Below are positions 32,648 through 40,427 of a stretch of 41,286 nt of DNA, in pieces. Numbering within the stretch: the stretch's first letter is position 1; each line of letters opens with the position of its first letter. Under the pieces are notes generated by a model that was given only the letters and a program-made list of their open reading frames with translations, was not told where the DNA came from and did no database searches. The position numbers and the translations under genes were made by a program. Source of the DNA: a virus; the IMG/VR virus record IMGVR_UViG_3300025093_000903, positions 1-41,286 of that record; one strand, 5' to 3'.

Positions 32648-33964
32648 ATGTCTAACGAGGCTCCAGACTGGAACAAAATTCGGCAATACCTAGAACCAAA
32701 ACGTTCCGAATATTGGATCGAAGAACCGTCGATCACACAAAAAGTCTTCCTAAAAAGCACAGCACAAGAAGTTCTCTTTGGTGGAGCCGCAGGCGGTGGA
32801 AAATCTAGTGCCCTCATCATGGCTGCCCTACAATACGTAGACGTACCCGGTTACAGCGCAATCCTGTTTAGGCGTACATACGCTGACCTTGCACTACCCG
32901 GCGCCCTCATGGACCGCTTCAGAGACTGGACTATGCAATACGACGACGTTCACTGGAACGCCAACAGCTACACAGCCACGTTCCCTAGCGGGGCAAGAGT
33001 AACATTCGGTTACCTCAACAACGTCAACGACTACCTCAGATACAAGGGTTCTGAGTTTCAATTCATCGGCATGGACGAGGTAACAGAGATCAGAGAATCT
33101 GACTACCGCTACATGTTCTCCCGTCTTCGCCGTCCCGCATCAGGACCCTTAGCTCAAGTACCATTGAGAATGCGCGCAGCAACAAACCCTGCACCGAACT
33201 GGGTCCGGCAGCGGTTCCTTGTTGAAGGAAAAGACCGTGGACGAATCTTTATCCCTTCCATGCTGACCGATAACCCCGGCATTGACCCAGCCTCTTACCG
33301 AGCAGTTCTTCAAGAGCTAGACCCTGTTGAAAGAAAGCGGCTTGAGTTCGGTGACTGGTGGTCCACTGCTTTAGGATCGCTTTTTAACCGTGAAAACTTT
33401 GAGATCATAGACGACAGCGAGATCCCTTCATTCTCTAACGATACACAAATCGTAAGATTCTGGGACTTGGCTGGATCAGAGCCAACACAGTCAAACCCGG
33501 ACCCTGACTGGACCGTGGGCTGTCTAGGGGCATTCGACAACGGAGTGTTTTACATTTTAGATATCCGTAGGATCAGAGCTAAGGGCGATAAAGTAGAAAA
33601 GTTCATTCGCGCAACGGCTGCCGAAGATGGTCCAGAAATTCCAATCATGATGGAGCAGGAGCCAGGGTCTGCAGGTAAAAATCTTATTGACCAATACGCT
33701 CGATATGTGCTCCCAGGCTACAACTTTACAGGTCAGAGAGCTACCGGCGATAAAGCAACAAGAGCAAAGCCGCTTTCAGCCGCTGTAGCCAACGGTAACG
33801 TTCGTTTAATCCGAGCAGCGTGGAACACAGACTTCCTAGACGAAGTATCTTCGTTCCCTGAAGCACGGGTACACGATGACCAAGTTGACGCAGCCGTCCA
33901 CGCTTTTAACTATTGCGCTGGACTCGGGATGGGTCTTCGCAAAAAGATTGAGATTATAATCTGA
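32648..33964 (+). CDS. Terminase large subunit (DNA-packaging ATPase/nuclease)
   Basis: This is the motor that cuts concatemeric DNA and pumps it through the portal. The 438 aa product has Walker A GGAAGGGKSS (K52), a RRTYADLALPGAL segment, Walker B FIGMDEV (about 140) and, in the RNase-H-like nuclease half, RFWDLAGSE (Asp near 271) and HDDQVDAAVHAF (about 415). It is the usual length for this family. It is the only plus-strand gene in 41 kb. Its stop abuts the stop of the convergent DUF932 gene with no base between, and its start faces the portal operon. Small terminase was not identified. Codons in the first half prefer A/C endings, unlike its neighbours. Confidence 0.93.
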   Translation: MSNEAPDWNKIRQYLEPKRSEYWIEEPSITQKVFLKSTAQEVLFGGAAGGGKSSALIMAALQYVDVPGYSAILFRRTYADLALPGALMDRFRDWTMQYDDVHWNANSYTATFPSGARVTFGYLNNVNDYLRYKGSEFQFIGMDEVTEIRESDYRYMFSRLRRPASGPLAQVPLRMRAATNPAPNWVRQRFLVEGKDRGRIFIPSMLTDNPGIDPASYRAVLQELDPVERKRLEFGDWWSTALGSLFNRENFEIIDDSEIPSFSNDTQIVRFWDLAGSEPTQSNPDPDWTVGCLGAFDNGVFYILDIRRIRAKGDKVEKFIRATAAEDGPEIPIMMEQEPGSAGKNLIDQYARYVLPGYNFTGQRATGDKATRAKPLSAAVANGNVRLIRAAWNTDFLDEVSSFPEARVHDDQVDAAVHAFNYCAGLGMGLRKKIEIII

Positions 33965-34906
33965 TTAAGCGTCTTGAACGGCATTAAAGACATTTACTTT
34001 AAGTCGGTGACTATAATTGTCTACCTCTAAAGAATGCTGTGCCGCTTCAATGGGTGGAATGTCTCTATGGAAATCTATGTACTCCATAATAGCATTATAT
34101 GCCGCCCATTTCGTATCACCAAATCGACCAAGGTTATGAGGCTGGCGATAAATCATTTTGATCTTGTCGTGAACATCTTCGGCATTAGCCCGCTTCTTGG
34201 CAGAAGAAGCTCCTTGCGTTGACCAGAACTTTTCCATCACGCCGAACAGCTTATCGGACGACATGTGAGAAGATGTAAAATCATTGATGATAAGATCAAA
34301 CTTCTCCGACCAGATCTGCCGCATAGTCAAAGCTTCTGTAGCATCCATAGGATCAATGGTTTCATTCGGGGTGTGTCGTTTACGTAAACTAAAATCTGCA
34401 TCAGCGGAAAAACGATAAACAGAATTAGTTTCCGCACGAACATCCAAGTTGTAATAACACACAGGCATGCTTCCATCATGAGAAGTGATAACAACAATGT
34501 AGTTGTCGATAATGTCTTCACCCATAGTGGAAAGAATCTTCGTGCTGCTATGCTTTACAGCTACAAAAAACTTACGACCTTCTTCAAGCACGCCGCAGCT
34601 GTGCAAAGACGCTGTACCGTTAGCTTTCGCCACGATATCTCTAGCCCTATCCAAAATGCTAGAGTTGGGGACAACCGAGTATCGTTCCTTCACAACTTCC
34701 CACATGATGCGGTGCGTCTGATCCAAGCTAACCCTATTAATGATAAAACGGTTAGGGAACGTGACAATCTTACCCATCACATCGTCATGCATCAAGACAG
34801 GACTTAATGTAACAGTGTAGTCACCTTTAGACTTTAACAAAATCTCATTGTTAGACTGTTCCGAAGAAACCCGAGTCCCAAGGTCAAGCCATGACTTATC
34901 GCTCAT
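33965..34906 (-). CDS. DUF932-type phage/plasmid protein
   Basis: The 313 aa product has the layout of the DUF932 (TIGR03299-like) family: VVKERYSVVPN in the first third, CGVLEEGRKFFVAVKH, DNYIVVITSHDGSMPVCYYN, and SLRKRHTPNETIDP. These proteins are common in phages and plasmids; their function is not established. The gene ends the leftward accessory operon. It overlaps the MazG-like gene by 11 bases and ends against the terminase stop. Its close packing with MazG and the ParB/PAPS genes suggests a joint role in nucleic acid metabolism, which is inference. Confidence 0.75.
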   Translation of the reverse strand: MSDKSWLDLGTRVSSEQSNNEILLKSKGDYTVTLSPVLMHDDVMGKIVTFPNRFIINRVSLDQTHRIMWEVVKERYSVVPNSSILDRARDIVAKANGTASLHSCGVLEEGRKFFVAVKHSSTKILSTMGEDIIDNYIVVITSHDGSMPVCYYNLDVRAETNSVYRFSADADFSLRKRHTPNETIDPMDATEALTMRQIWSEKFDLIINDFTSSHMSSDKLFGVMEKFWSTQGASSAKKRANAEDVHDKIKMIYRQPHNLGRFGDTKWAAYNAIMEYIDFHRDIPPIEAAQHSLEVDNYSHRLKVNVFNAVQDA

Positions 34907-35231
34907 CCCCAGACCCCTTAATCACATTCCGATCGTATCGGTCAAAAAGCTTCTCAATATTTTCTTTAGCAATATCGTTGAGATCAATACCAAGTTCCCA
35001 AGCAAGCACAGCAGCGTACCAAAGCACATCACCAATTTCTTTGCTGATAGCAGAGCGGAATACTGAATCAGTATAATCTCCGTCGCTGTCTCTAATGTGC
35101 TTCTTCACCTTGTCAGCAACTTCTCCTGCTTCACTAGCAAGACCAAGAGTCAAGTACTCAACCGCTGATTCCTTGGGGTAAATGGCGGTTGTCTTAGCGC
35201 CGACCTGATACGCATTAAATTCCATTCCCAT
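34896..35231 (-). CDS. MazG-like nucleotide pyrophosphohydrolase
   Basis: The 111 aa product carries the MazG pattern LASEAGEVADKVKKH followed by SKEIGDVLWYAAVLAWELGIDLNDIA. The acidic pair EAGE and the EIGD supply the Mg2+ ligands. Such enzymes split (d)NTPs or alarmones to monophosphates and are frequent in phages, where they may alter the nucleotide pool or the (p)ppGpp level. ATG 35231 is preferred because AGGAG precedes it by 5 bases; ATG 35246, which overlaps the previous stop as ATGA, is an alternative that would add five residues. Confidence 0.85.
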   Translation of the reverse strand: MGMEFNAYQVGAKTTAIYPKESAVEYLTLGLASEAGEVADKVKKHIRDSDGDYTDSVFRSAISKEIGDVLWYAAVLAWELGIDLNDIAKENIEKLFDRYDRNVIKGSGDER

Positions 35232-35242
35232 TATATCTCCTG

Positions 35243-35770
35243 TCATAACGACTCAGGGTCACCTGTAGGTCGCTCAATTTGAACATTTTCACCAGTCGCT
35301 GATTCAATAGGCACCCATGCCGGAGAGTACTTATGTTCTTTAATCTTACGCATCTTGATTAATGAACCTTCCATCAGCAACAAGAACTCTTCATCACCTA
35401 ACCCTAGCTGATCTTGAAACTCTTCCAAATCAATATCGTTATCAAAGAATAGCTCTCGTAGTAGTTCTGATAAAAACTTATTAACTACAACACCACGATT
35501 GCGATTCATATTGATGTGAAGTAACGCCGCTTCAACATCGCTCACATCAACTACTGCAATAGGGATTTCTTGCAGTTCTAAAAGCCTTGCAATTCTCCAA
35601 CGATGTAACCCATCAATAATACACGCCGTGGATTTTTGACACACAATTGGTTGAAGTATGCCATGCTTCTCAATAGAGTCTTTAATTCTATTGAAGTCTG
35701 GAGAAACCACATAATTTACCGAACCCCAAAAAGCTGGTTGTATTTTGTCGGGAGAAACTAAATTGTACAT
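35243..35770 (-). CDS. ParB-like protein (second copy), IbrB-like
   Basis: The 175 aa product has a ParB/sulfiredoxin-like N-terminal domain: DFNRIKDSIEKHGILQPIVCQ, then DGLHRWRIARLLELQEIPIAVVDV. The GLHRW motif is the family's GxxR nucleotide-binding loop; in classic ParB, and in IbrB, this region is key. It is followed by a helical C-terminus and a polar tail. Partner genes: a PAPS-reductase-like gene lies directly upstream and another ParB-like gene upstream of that. In Escherichia coli prophage a PAPS-reductase-like IbrA and ParB-like IbrB pair act together, so this gene is the best IbrB counterpart. Role in this phage is unknown. Confidence 0.75.
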   Translation of the reverse strand: MYNLVSPDKIQPAFWGSVNYVVSPDFNRIKDSIEKHGILQPIVCQKSTACIIDGLHRWRIARLLELQEIPIAVVDVSDVEAALLHINMNRNRGVVVNKFLSELLRELFFDNDIDLEEFQDQLGLGDEEFLLLMEGSLIKMRKIKEHKYSPAWVPIESATGENVQIERPTGDPESL

Positions 35771-35774
35771 GTAC

Positions 35775-36944
35775 TTAACTTAACCTAAAATCGTCTTGCA
35801 AGTCAAGGCTGTCTGCGTCAGTCATTTCTTGATAAAGAGCTTTCATCCTCTTCTTGTGTGCAATAGTTTGAGGACCAACCGGTGAAGGGTTCCCCACAAC
35901 AGAATTGAGTAACAAAGTTCGCACTAAGTGATCAATCGGATAAGCAAAAGGATCCTTGTTATGAGACTTTCTAAACTTATCGGCAAAAGCAAAAGCTAAT
36001 CGTCTATAAGATGTGTCAACAAAATGTGTTTCAATACACTCTTTAACCCCAGACCAACCATCTGCGGCAAACTGATCAACAACTGCCTCAATGTCATATT
36101 CCCCCCAAAGTTGACGCTGAGTATCTATCTGAGGAAATGCCTCAACTAATCGGTCATAAAACTCCGGCTCAGTTTTAACTACGTCAGTCAGTCTTCTAGC
36201 TGCCGTAGAAAACAAAGGCGTACCGACCCGCTGGTTTGCGCCGCCCAACATGGCGTAATCATAGTACTTGCAGTATGAAGCACCATGTTCTTCAGTAATG
36301 AACTTCAACACATCATCAGAAGTCCAATCATAAATAACTTTAGCAAACCTCAGAGGTATTGCCTTAGGCAATCCCTGAGGGCGATTGATATAATTTTCGT
36401 GGAGCTTCTGAGTAACAGACCGGTACCGGACCATCGACTCATTAGCCCTTACGCCAGTAATAAACGCAGTGCGGCCACGCTTCCCCTGCATAGTGTATTC
36501 ATCCATCCGCTTAGGAAGAGTCAAATTCCCTGAAATTCCAAAATGTTCTGCCCTGATAGCATTGGGAGGAAAGTCTCGGACTAGCATGCCACACTCCTCC
36601 CGAAACGCAGACCACAACAGTACTAGTTCACGAGTTCCCATATACCAGACTTCTTGAACTTGCGGAAGACAGTACCATTCCATGTCTACCCAGTCATAGT
36701 TACTTACTTCAGTAACAAACTCTTCTGCCGCAGGCGAAATGATTTCTTCATCACGGAAAATCGTTTTGACAGGTCCAAGCCCACGCTCTTCATGAACTTC
36801 TTTTGCGAGATACAAAGCAGCAGTGCTATCTTTACCGCCACTAAACTGAACGCAAACCGTGTCAAAGATATCGTAGACGTGACGTATCCGCTGCCTAGCA
36901 GCCTCTACGCAGTTTATGTCCAGATACATTTGCTTACGAGGCAC
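35775..36944 (-). CDS. PAPS-reductase-family PP-loop protein (IbrA-like)
   Basis: The 389 aa protein opens with a helix and then VCVQFSGGKDSTAALYLA, whose SGGKDST (35-41) is the PP-loop that binds the phosphates of ATP or an adenylyl sulfate. Further on come TIFRDEEIISPAAEEF and FITGVRANESMVR, typical of the phosphoadenosine phosphosulfate reductase/DndC superfamily. The C-terminal half includes ASYCKYYDYAMLGGANQRVGTPLF. The start is GTG with GGAG upstream. True reductases act in sulfate assimilation, but phage versions of this length next to ParB-like genes resemble IbrA, whose biochemical activity is not settled. The gene is flanked on both sides by ParB-like genes in a gene-tight operon. 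Confidence 0.8.
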   Translation of the reverse strand: MPRKQMYLDINCVEAARQRIRHVYDIFDTVCVQFSGGKDSTAALYLAKEVHEERGLGPVKTIFRDEEIISPAAEEFVTEVSNYDWVDMEWYCLPQVQEVWYMGTRELVLLWSAFREECGMLVRDFPPNAIRAEHFGISGNLTLPKRMDEYTMQGKRGRTAFITGVRANESMVRYRSVTQKLHENYINRPQGLPKAIPLRFAKVIYDWTSDDVLKFITEEHGASYCKYYDYAMLGGANQRVGTPLFSTAARRLTDVVKTEPEFYDRLVEAFPQIDTQRQLWGEYDIEAVVDQFAADGWSGVKECIETHFVDTSYRRLAFAFADKFRKSHNKDPFAYPIDHLVRTLLLNSVVGNPSPVGPQTIAHKKRMKALYQEMTDADSLDLQDDFRLS

Positions 36945-36949
36945 GAGAC

Positions 36950-37732
36950 TTACTCCAAATGCTGGTCAAAGAAATCAAACAAAAGCTCCGTCGTTGTAGC
37001 GCCCTCATAGGCAGGACTCTCCTTCAACTTGTGAAGAATGCGGTACCAGCCCGCCTGCTGATCGGTGTTCTCGAAAACAAGAGTAAACTGAATAGCAACA
37101 TTCTTGCTGCCCGAAGCACCAACGGTCGTGCTGCCCTGAGTCACGATCGTGTCAGTGCTTACACCTTCAGGATTAAACGTCTGAGTAGGAGTATCATCTT
37201 TACCTTCGCTTACAAAAGCAGGCAAGTTGTTTTCTTCAGGAACTCTGTTTACCGTAATCTGCGGGGCAGTCCAACCATCATTAGGCGCACTAGACACCCC
37301 CGAAGAAATTACATTGTTTTCAATCGTGGCAATCGAGAAATCGTCCCAACCAAGAGTGCTATAAAACTCTTCGTCCAGGCTAACAGCATCCGATAGCAAG
37401 TCGATAAGAGCGCTTTCATCAGTCTCACCAAGCTCGGAAATCCTATTGTCTGCCAATGAGAATGCGAGAGCGTCTTCTGAATCTAAATCAACGATGGAAA
37501 CAGCAATTTCTTGCCAACCCAAACGCTTAGCGGCTTCTAGCTGATGATTTCCTGCGATAACTAAGAGCTTATCGCCATCTTCTACTGCCACAATTGGTTT
37601 TACTTGCCCAAACTTGTTGTAAGACGCCATGATTGCATCAACATTACCACGACGGGCATTGACTTCAAGGGGCTTCAGTAGCTCAATGTCTACAGCTAGG
37701 GACTGAATGTTTGAAGCGATGTTATGGATCAT
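36950..37732 (-). CDS. ParB-like protein (first copy)
   Basis: The 260 aa product begins MIHNIASNIQSLAVDIELLKP and has a ParB N-terminal domain: SYNKFGQVKPIVAVEDGDKLLVIAGNHQLEAAKRLGWQEIAVSIVDL, with GNHQ in place of the usual GHHR/GxRR loop, then ALAFSLADNRISELG, the next conserved ParB helix. This is the layout of phage ParB-like proteins linked to methyltransferases and PAPS-like enzymes. The C-terminal 130 residues are not part of ParB. ATG 37732 overlaps the methyltransferase stop as ATGA and is preferred over the extended frame to 37789, which would overlap that gene. It is diverged from the copy at 35243-35770. Confidence 0.75.
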   Translation of the reverse strand: MIHNIASNIQSLAVDIELLKPLEVNARRGNVDAIMASYNKFGQVKPIVAVEDGDKLLVIAGNHQLEAAKRLGWQEIAVSIVDLDSEDALAFSLADNRISELGETDESALIDLLSDAVSLDEEFYSTLGWDDFSIATIENNVISSGVSSAPNDGWTAPQITVNRVPEENNLPAFVSEGKDDTPTQTFNPEGVSTDTIVTQGSTTVGASGSKNVAIQFTLVFENTDQQAGWYRILHKLKESPAYEGATTTELLFDFFDQHLE

Positions 37733-38352
37733 GACGGCGCATACCCCATAACTGCACACTGCCACCACCAGTACCCGATGGTAGGCCAACGCATGTTTGT
37801 GCGTGAGTCATACCAATCATGTCGGTTACCGGGTAGGTCCCGCTCAATGTAAGGAGAGTAAACCTGTACATTCTCAAAGTGTGTATTCATGACCAGTTCT
37901 AAGCGCCCTTCATAGCAATTCCAATGGTGCGCTGCACCATCCCACCACTCCGGAGGAGTCTTAGTAAGATATTGACCATCTTCGGACATGTGATAAATTT
38001 GCGATTCAACATCCTGATGCTCCATTGTAGAAACAACCATGTCCCAAGGCTCTCGTTTCTCAGCCCACCGCTTAATACACTTATGAACATCAGGACCGAC
38101 AGCAAGGACTGGAGCACCCGGCTTAGCGATGCGAACCATATCTGTCAAAAAGACACCAAGCTTTGGCCACGCAATATGCTCAAGAACGTGGCCGAGATAG
38201 ATCGCATCAAATGTATCATCCTCGAACGGATACGGCTCATCCATCTTTACCAATACATCAGGCGTGGTGGAGTGATTTTCCCACACATCTGTGTTGACCC
38301 ACCCGTCGATGTAGTGATCACCACATCCCACATTAAGTAGCTGCTTTTCCAT
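37729..38352 (-). CDS. SAM-dependent methyltransferase (class I)
   Basis: The 207 aa product has the class I fold signature: LLNVGCGDHYIDGWVNTDV (motif I and an acidic ribose contact), then FEDDTFDAIYLGHVLEHI (motif IV of the Methyltransf_11 type) and MVRIAKPGAPVLAVGPD (beta-5 region). The substrate cannot be told. No target-recognition domain of the DNA methyltransferase type is present. Similar short enzymes in phages sit with glycosyltransferases and modify sugars or small molecules. A good AGGAG site precedes the ATG, and the stop overlaps the following ParB-like gene. Confidence 0.8.
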   Translation of the reverse strand: MEKQLLNVGCGDHYIDGWVNTDVWENHSTTPDVLVKMDEPYPFEDDTFDAIYLGHVLEHIAWPKLGVFLTDMVRIAKPGAPVLAVGPDVHKCIKRWAEKREPWDMVVSTMEHQDVESQIYHMSEDGQYLTKTPPEWWDGAAHHWNCYEGRLELVMNTHFENVQVYSPYIERDLPGNRHDWYDSRTNMRWPTIGYWWWQCAVMGYAPS

Positions 38353-38361
38353 ACCGTTCTC

Positions 38362-38712
38362 CTAAAACTTTACTTGCGATCTGACATTTGCTGCAATTGT
38401 GCGCAAGGCATCGCAGGCAGTACGTAATGAATGAAGACGTTCACGCTTTGCCTTAACCAAGGCTTCAGCGATCATTGAATCGTACTGAAGATCGCTTGTC
38501 TTGTAACCCGCCCAGCTTTCTTTCTGCTTCACGGCACCTTCTGCCGCTAGATATTCCTTATACCAAGCGCTCTTGTAAGACGCTTCTTTTTGGGCATGAT
38601 CCTTGCACAGGATCTCAAACGCTTCAGTTTCTTGTTCAATTTCACCAATCAAACGGACAAGCTCAGACTCAACTTCAACTTGACTGATTGGCGCAGTTCT
38701 AGTACTATTCAT
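38362..38712 (-). CDS. Small coiled-coil phage protein, 116 aa
   Basis: The product is almost entirely helical with heptad-like spacing: ESELVRLIGEIEQETEAFEIL, AQKEASYKSAWYKEYLAAEGAVKQKE and RLHSLRTACDALRTIAANVRSQ. This general pattern is common in small phage proteins of unknown function, often near recombination genes. It has one of the clearest promoters in the window, with transcription expected to begin at its ATG. Confidence 0.65.
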   Translation of the reverse strand: MNSTRTAPISQVEVESELVRLIGEIEQETEAFEILCKDHAQKEASYKSAWYKEYLAAEGAVKQKESWAGYKTSDLQYDSMIAEALVKAKRERLHSLRTACDALRTIAANVRSQVKF

Positions 38713-38718
38713 GTCGCT

Positions 38719-38747
38719 ATTCTATCCGTTTCCATTCATCTCGTCAA
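38719..38747 (-). promoter_or_regulatory. Leaderless promoter for the 116 aa gene
   Basis: On the minus strand TTGACG (38747-38742, 5 of 6), a 17-base spacer and TAGAAT (38724-38719, 5 of 6) stand 6 bases before ATG 38712. It lies within the 3' end of the HNH gene, so the operon can be expressed from here independently. Confidence 0.7.
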
Positions 38748-39102
38748 TAATAGACTGCAGTCGTTCAACTTCGCTACCCCAATCAACTTTTACTCCCGAA
38801 ACGCCACGTTCCAGCAGGTCGTCTAAATGCTCTCTGCCGAGTTCGTCTTCAAGCCATCTCGCCCAAACCAGCGGGTTTTTAGACTGCTTCCAATGGCACG
38901 AAGCACACAACGCAACCGCATTCTTTTCATCAGTCCTAGTAGCCGAGATGGACCGACTGATTATGTGAGCGCACTGTATCTGCTTACCGTCATCTTTGTG
39001 AACCCCGCACCAGCGACAGCGAAACCCATCCCGAGTCCTCACAAGTAGGCTGTGTAGCTTTGTGGCTTTAGCTTTAGCCGCTGTCCCGTAATTGGCAGCC
39101 AT
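38722..39102 (-). CDS. HNH endonuclease-like protein (NinG-like)
   Basis: The 126 aa product contains FRCRWCG, IQCAHIISRSISATRTDEKNAVALCASCHWKQSKNPLVWARWL. This is a zinc-knuckle/HNH arrangement with C-x-x-C, the AHI core, DxxN and CxxCH. The layout resembles NinG/Rap-like recombination nucleases, which cut branched DNA, or small free-standing phage HNH enzymes. ATG 39102, one base after the PhyH stop, is chosen over GTG 39144, which would overlap that gene by 41 bases. Confidence 0.8.
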   Translation of the reverse strand: MAANYGTAAKAKATKLHSLLVRTRDGFRCRWCGVHKDDGKQIQCAHIISRSISATRTDEKNAVALCASCHWKQSKNPLVWARWLEDELGREHLDDLLERGVSGVKVDWGSEVERLQSIIDEMNGNG

Positions 39103-39103
39103 C

Positions 39104-40003
39104 TCACAAAGGAATGTTTTGATTGATTGGGAAGAACCATCCACCGTCCTGATACTGATACCCTTGTGGCATATCGGGACGATGATTCACACCTGAATAG
39201 TGGAGAATTGCTGTCTCTCTCCACAAGTCTGGATTGTTTGGAATTGAGCCTCGATGCATCAAGCGCGCATGCCAAATTAATACATCGCCTTTCTTGGCGA
39301 TAAACTTTTCAGTCGAAAGGTTGCCACGATGTAAGATGTCTTCAAACATGGGAGTAAGGAAGCGCTCCGAGTACTTAGGCCAGTTGGGATCATCTCGCTC
39401 ATGAGGCTCTAACCTAGACTTTGTTGCATCTTGCGTAATAACCGGAAGAACATGACTACCCGGAACATACTCAAATGGGCCAGCATCTTCATGCACATCA
39501 TCCAATGCAACCCACACAGCCAAGTAATGATCCTTATTCGTGTCAGGATTCAAATACCCGTCTTGATGCCAGTTCCGTTCTGTGGACTTCCAACCAGTCA
39601 AGTTCAAATGAATACCCATCTGATCCCCAATAAGATGCTCAAGGATATTATGCAATGGGGCATAAGTAGCGATGTTCATTAGGCTTTCTACCTGAAAGTA
39701 AGCACACTCGCCGGGGTAACCCAACGGACGGTCGTGGTTGACACGATTATGTTGAATCCAGTCTTGGCGGTATGCTTCAATCATGTCGTCAGGAATCAAA
39801 GAGTCAACGATTACAACACCGTTCTGACGCCACCCCTTCTGAATATTAGATAGGAACGCTTCGTTAACGTTCTCTCTATCTAGAAACGGGAGATCATTAT
39901 TAGCGAACCCTCCAGATAGGCTGTTGATTTCGTCTAGTAAATCAGGATGCTCAGTCAGTGCTGAACCAAGAAGGTTCTGCAGGAGTTCCGTTTTTCCAGG
40001 CAT
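39104..40003 (-). CDS. Phytanoyl-CoA dioxygenase (PhyH)-like Fe(II)/2-oxoglutarate dioxygenase
   Basis: The 299 aa product has the iron-binding triad H146-x-D148 (WHQDGYL) and distal H250 (LMHRGS), with R262 (WRETAILHY) placed to bind 2-oxoglutarate. YLAVWVALDDVHEDAGPFEYVPGSH is the PhyH-family signature between them. Such enzymes hydroxylate small molecules, often lipids or sugars; phage versions are frequent in aquatic viruses and their substrates are mostly unknown. It starts with a good ribosome site (AAAGGG) inside the end of the HNH gene at 39951-40427 (53-base overlap). It is flanked on both sides by HNH genes and lies near a glycosyltransferase and methyltransferase. Confidence 0.87.
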   Translation of the reverse strand: MPGKTELLQNLLGSALTEHPDLLDEINSLSGGFANNDLPFLDRENVNEAFLSNIQKGWRQNGVVIVDSLIPDDMIEAYRQDWIQHNRVNHDRPLGYPGECAYFQVESLMNIATYAPLHNILEHLIGDQMGIHLNLTGWKSTERNWHQDGYLNPDTNKDHYLAVWVALDDVHEDAGPFEYVPGSHVLPVITQDATKSRLEPHERDDPNWPKYSERFLTPMFEDILHRGNLSTEKFIAKKGDVLIWHARLMHRGSIPNNPDLWRETAILHYSGVNHRPDMPQGYQYQDGGWFFPINQNIPL

Positions 40004-40427
40004 TTCTTACCCTTTCTGCTTCGAGGAAATGCGACATTTTATTTGATGTGCTTTTTAAATGAAGGCCAAGCATTTCAGAAATTAAAGGTTCTGTAGTTAT
40101 TCTACTATGGCATGGCCTACACACAGCCAGTAGATTTTCGTTAGCCAAAATGCTTCCGCCTTGTGACCTATTCACAAGTTCGTGAATGTCTTTACTTCTA
40201 TTGTGCTTCACGAAAAGAGAATCACTTTTACCCGTCTGATAATCGTAAGAAGCCCACACCAAACAAGCTTCGCAATGCGGACGTTCGGAAAGAAGTTGCT
40301 GAACAATGCTTCGACGGCCCACATACTTTTCCGACATCTTATCAGAACGCTTCTTTAAAGGAGTTCTCTTCAACTGACTACTGCCACGCTTTAAAGGAGT
40401 GCGCTTTAAAGGCTTACCTCGCTTCAT
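39951..40427 (-). CDS. HNH endonuclease with basic N-terminus
   Basis: The 158 aa product starts with a repeated basic segment MKRGKPLKRTPLKRGSSQLK, suited to DNA binding. The HNH core is PHCEACLVW, SKDIHELVNRSQGGSI, NENLLAVCRPCHSRIT; it has C-x-x-C pairs, DIHEL and CRxCH. Free-standing HNH proteins in phages are homing or packaging nucleases. The start overlaps the glycosyltransferase stop as ATGA. Confidence 0.8.
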   Translation of the reverse strand: MKRGKPLKRTPLKRGSSQLKRTPLKKRSDKMSEKYVGRRSIVQQLLSERPHCEACLVWASYDYQTGKSDSLFVKHNRSKDIHELVNRSQGGSILANENLLAVCRPCHSRITTEPLISEMLGLHLKSTSNKMSHFLEAERVRNAWKNGTPAEPSWFSTD

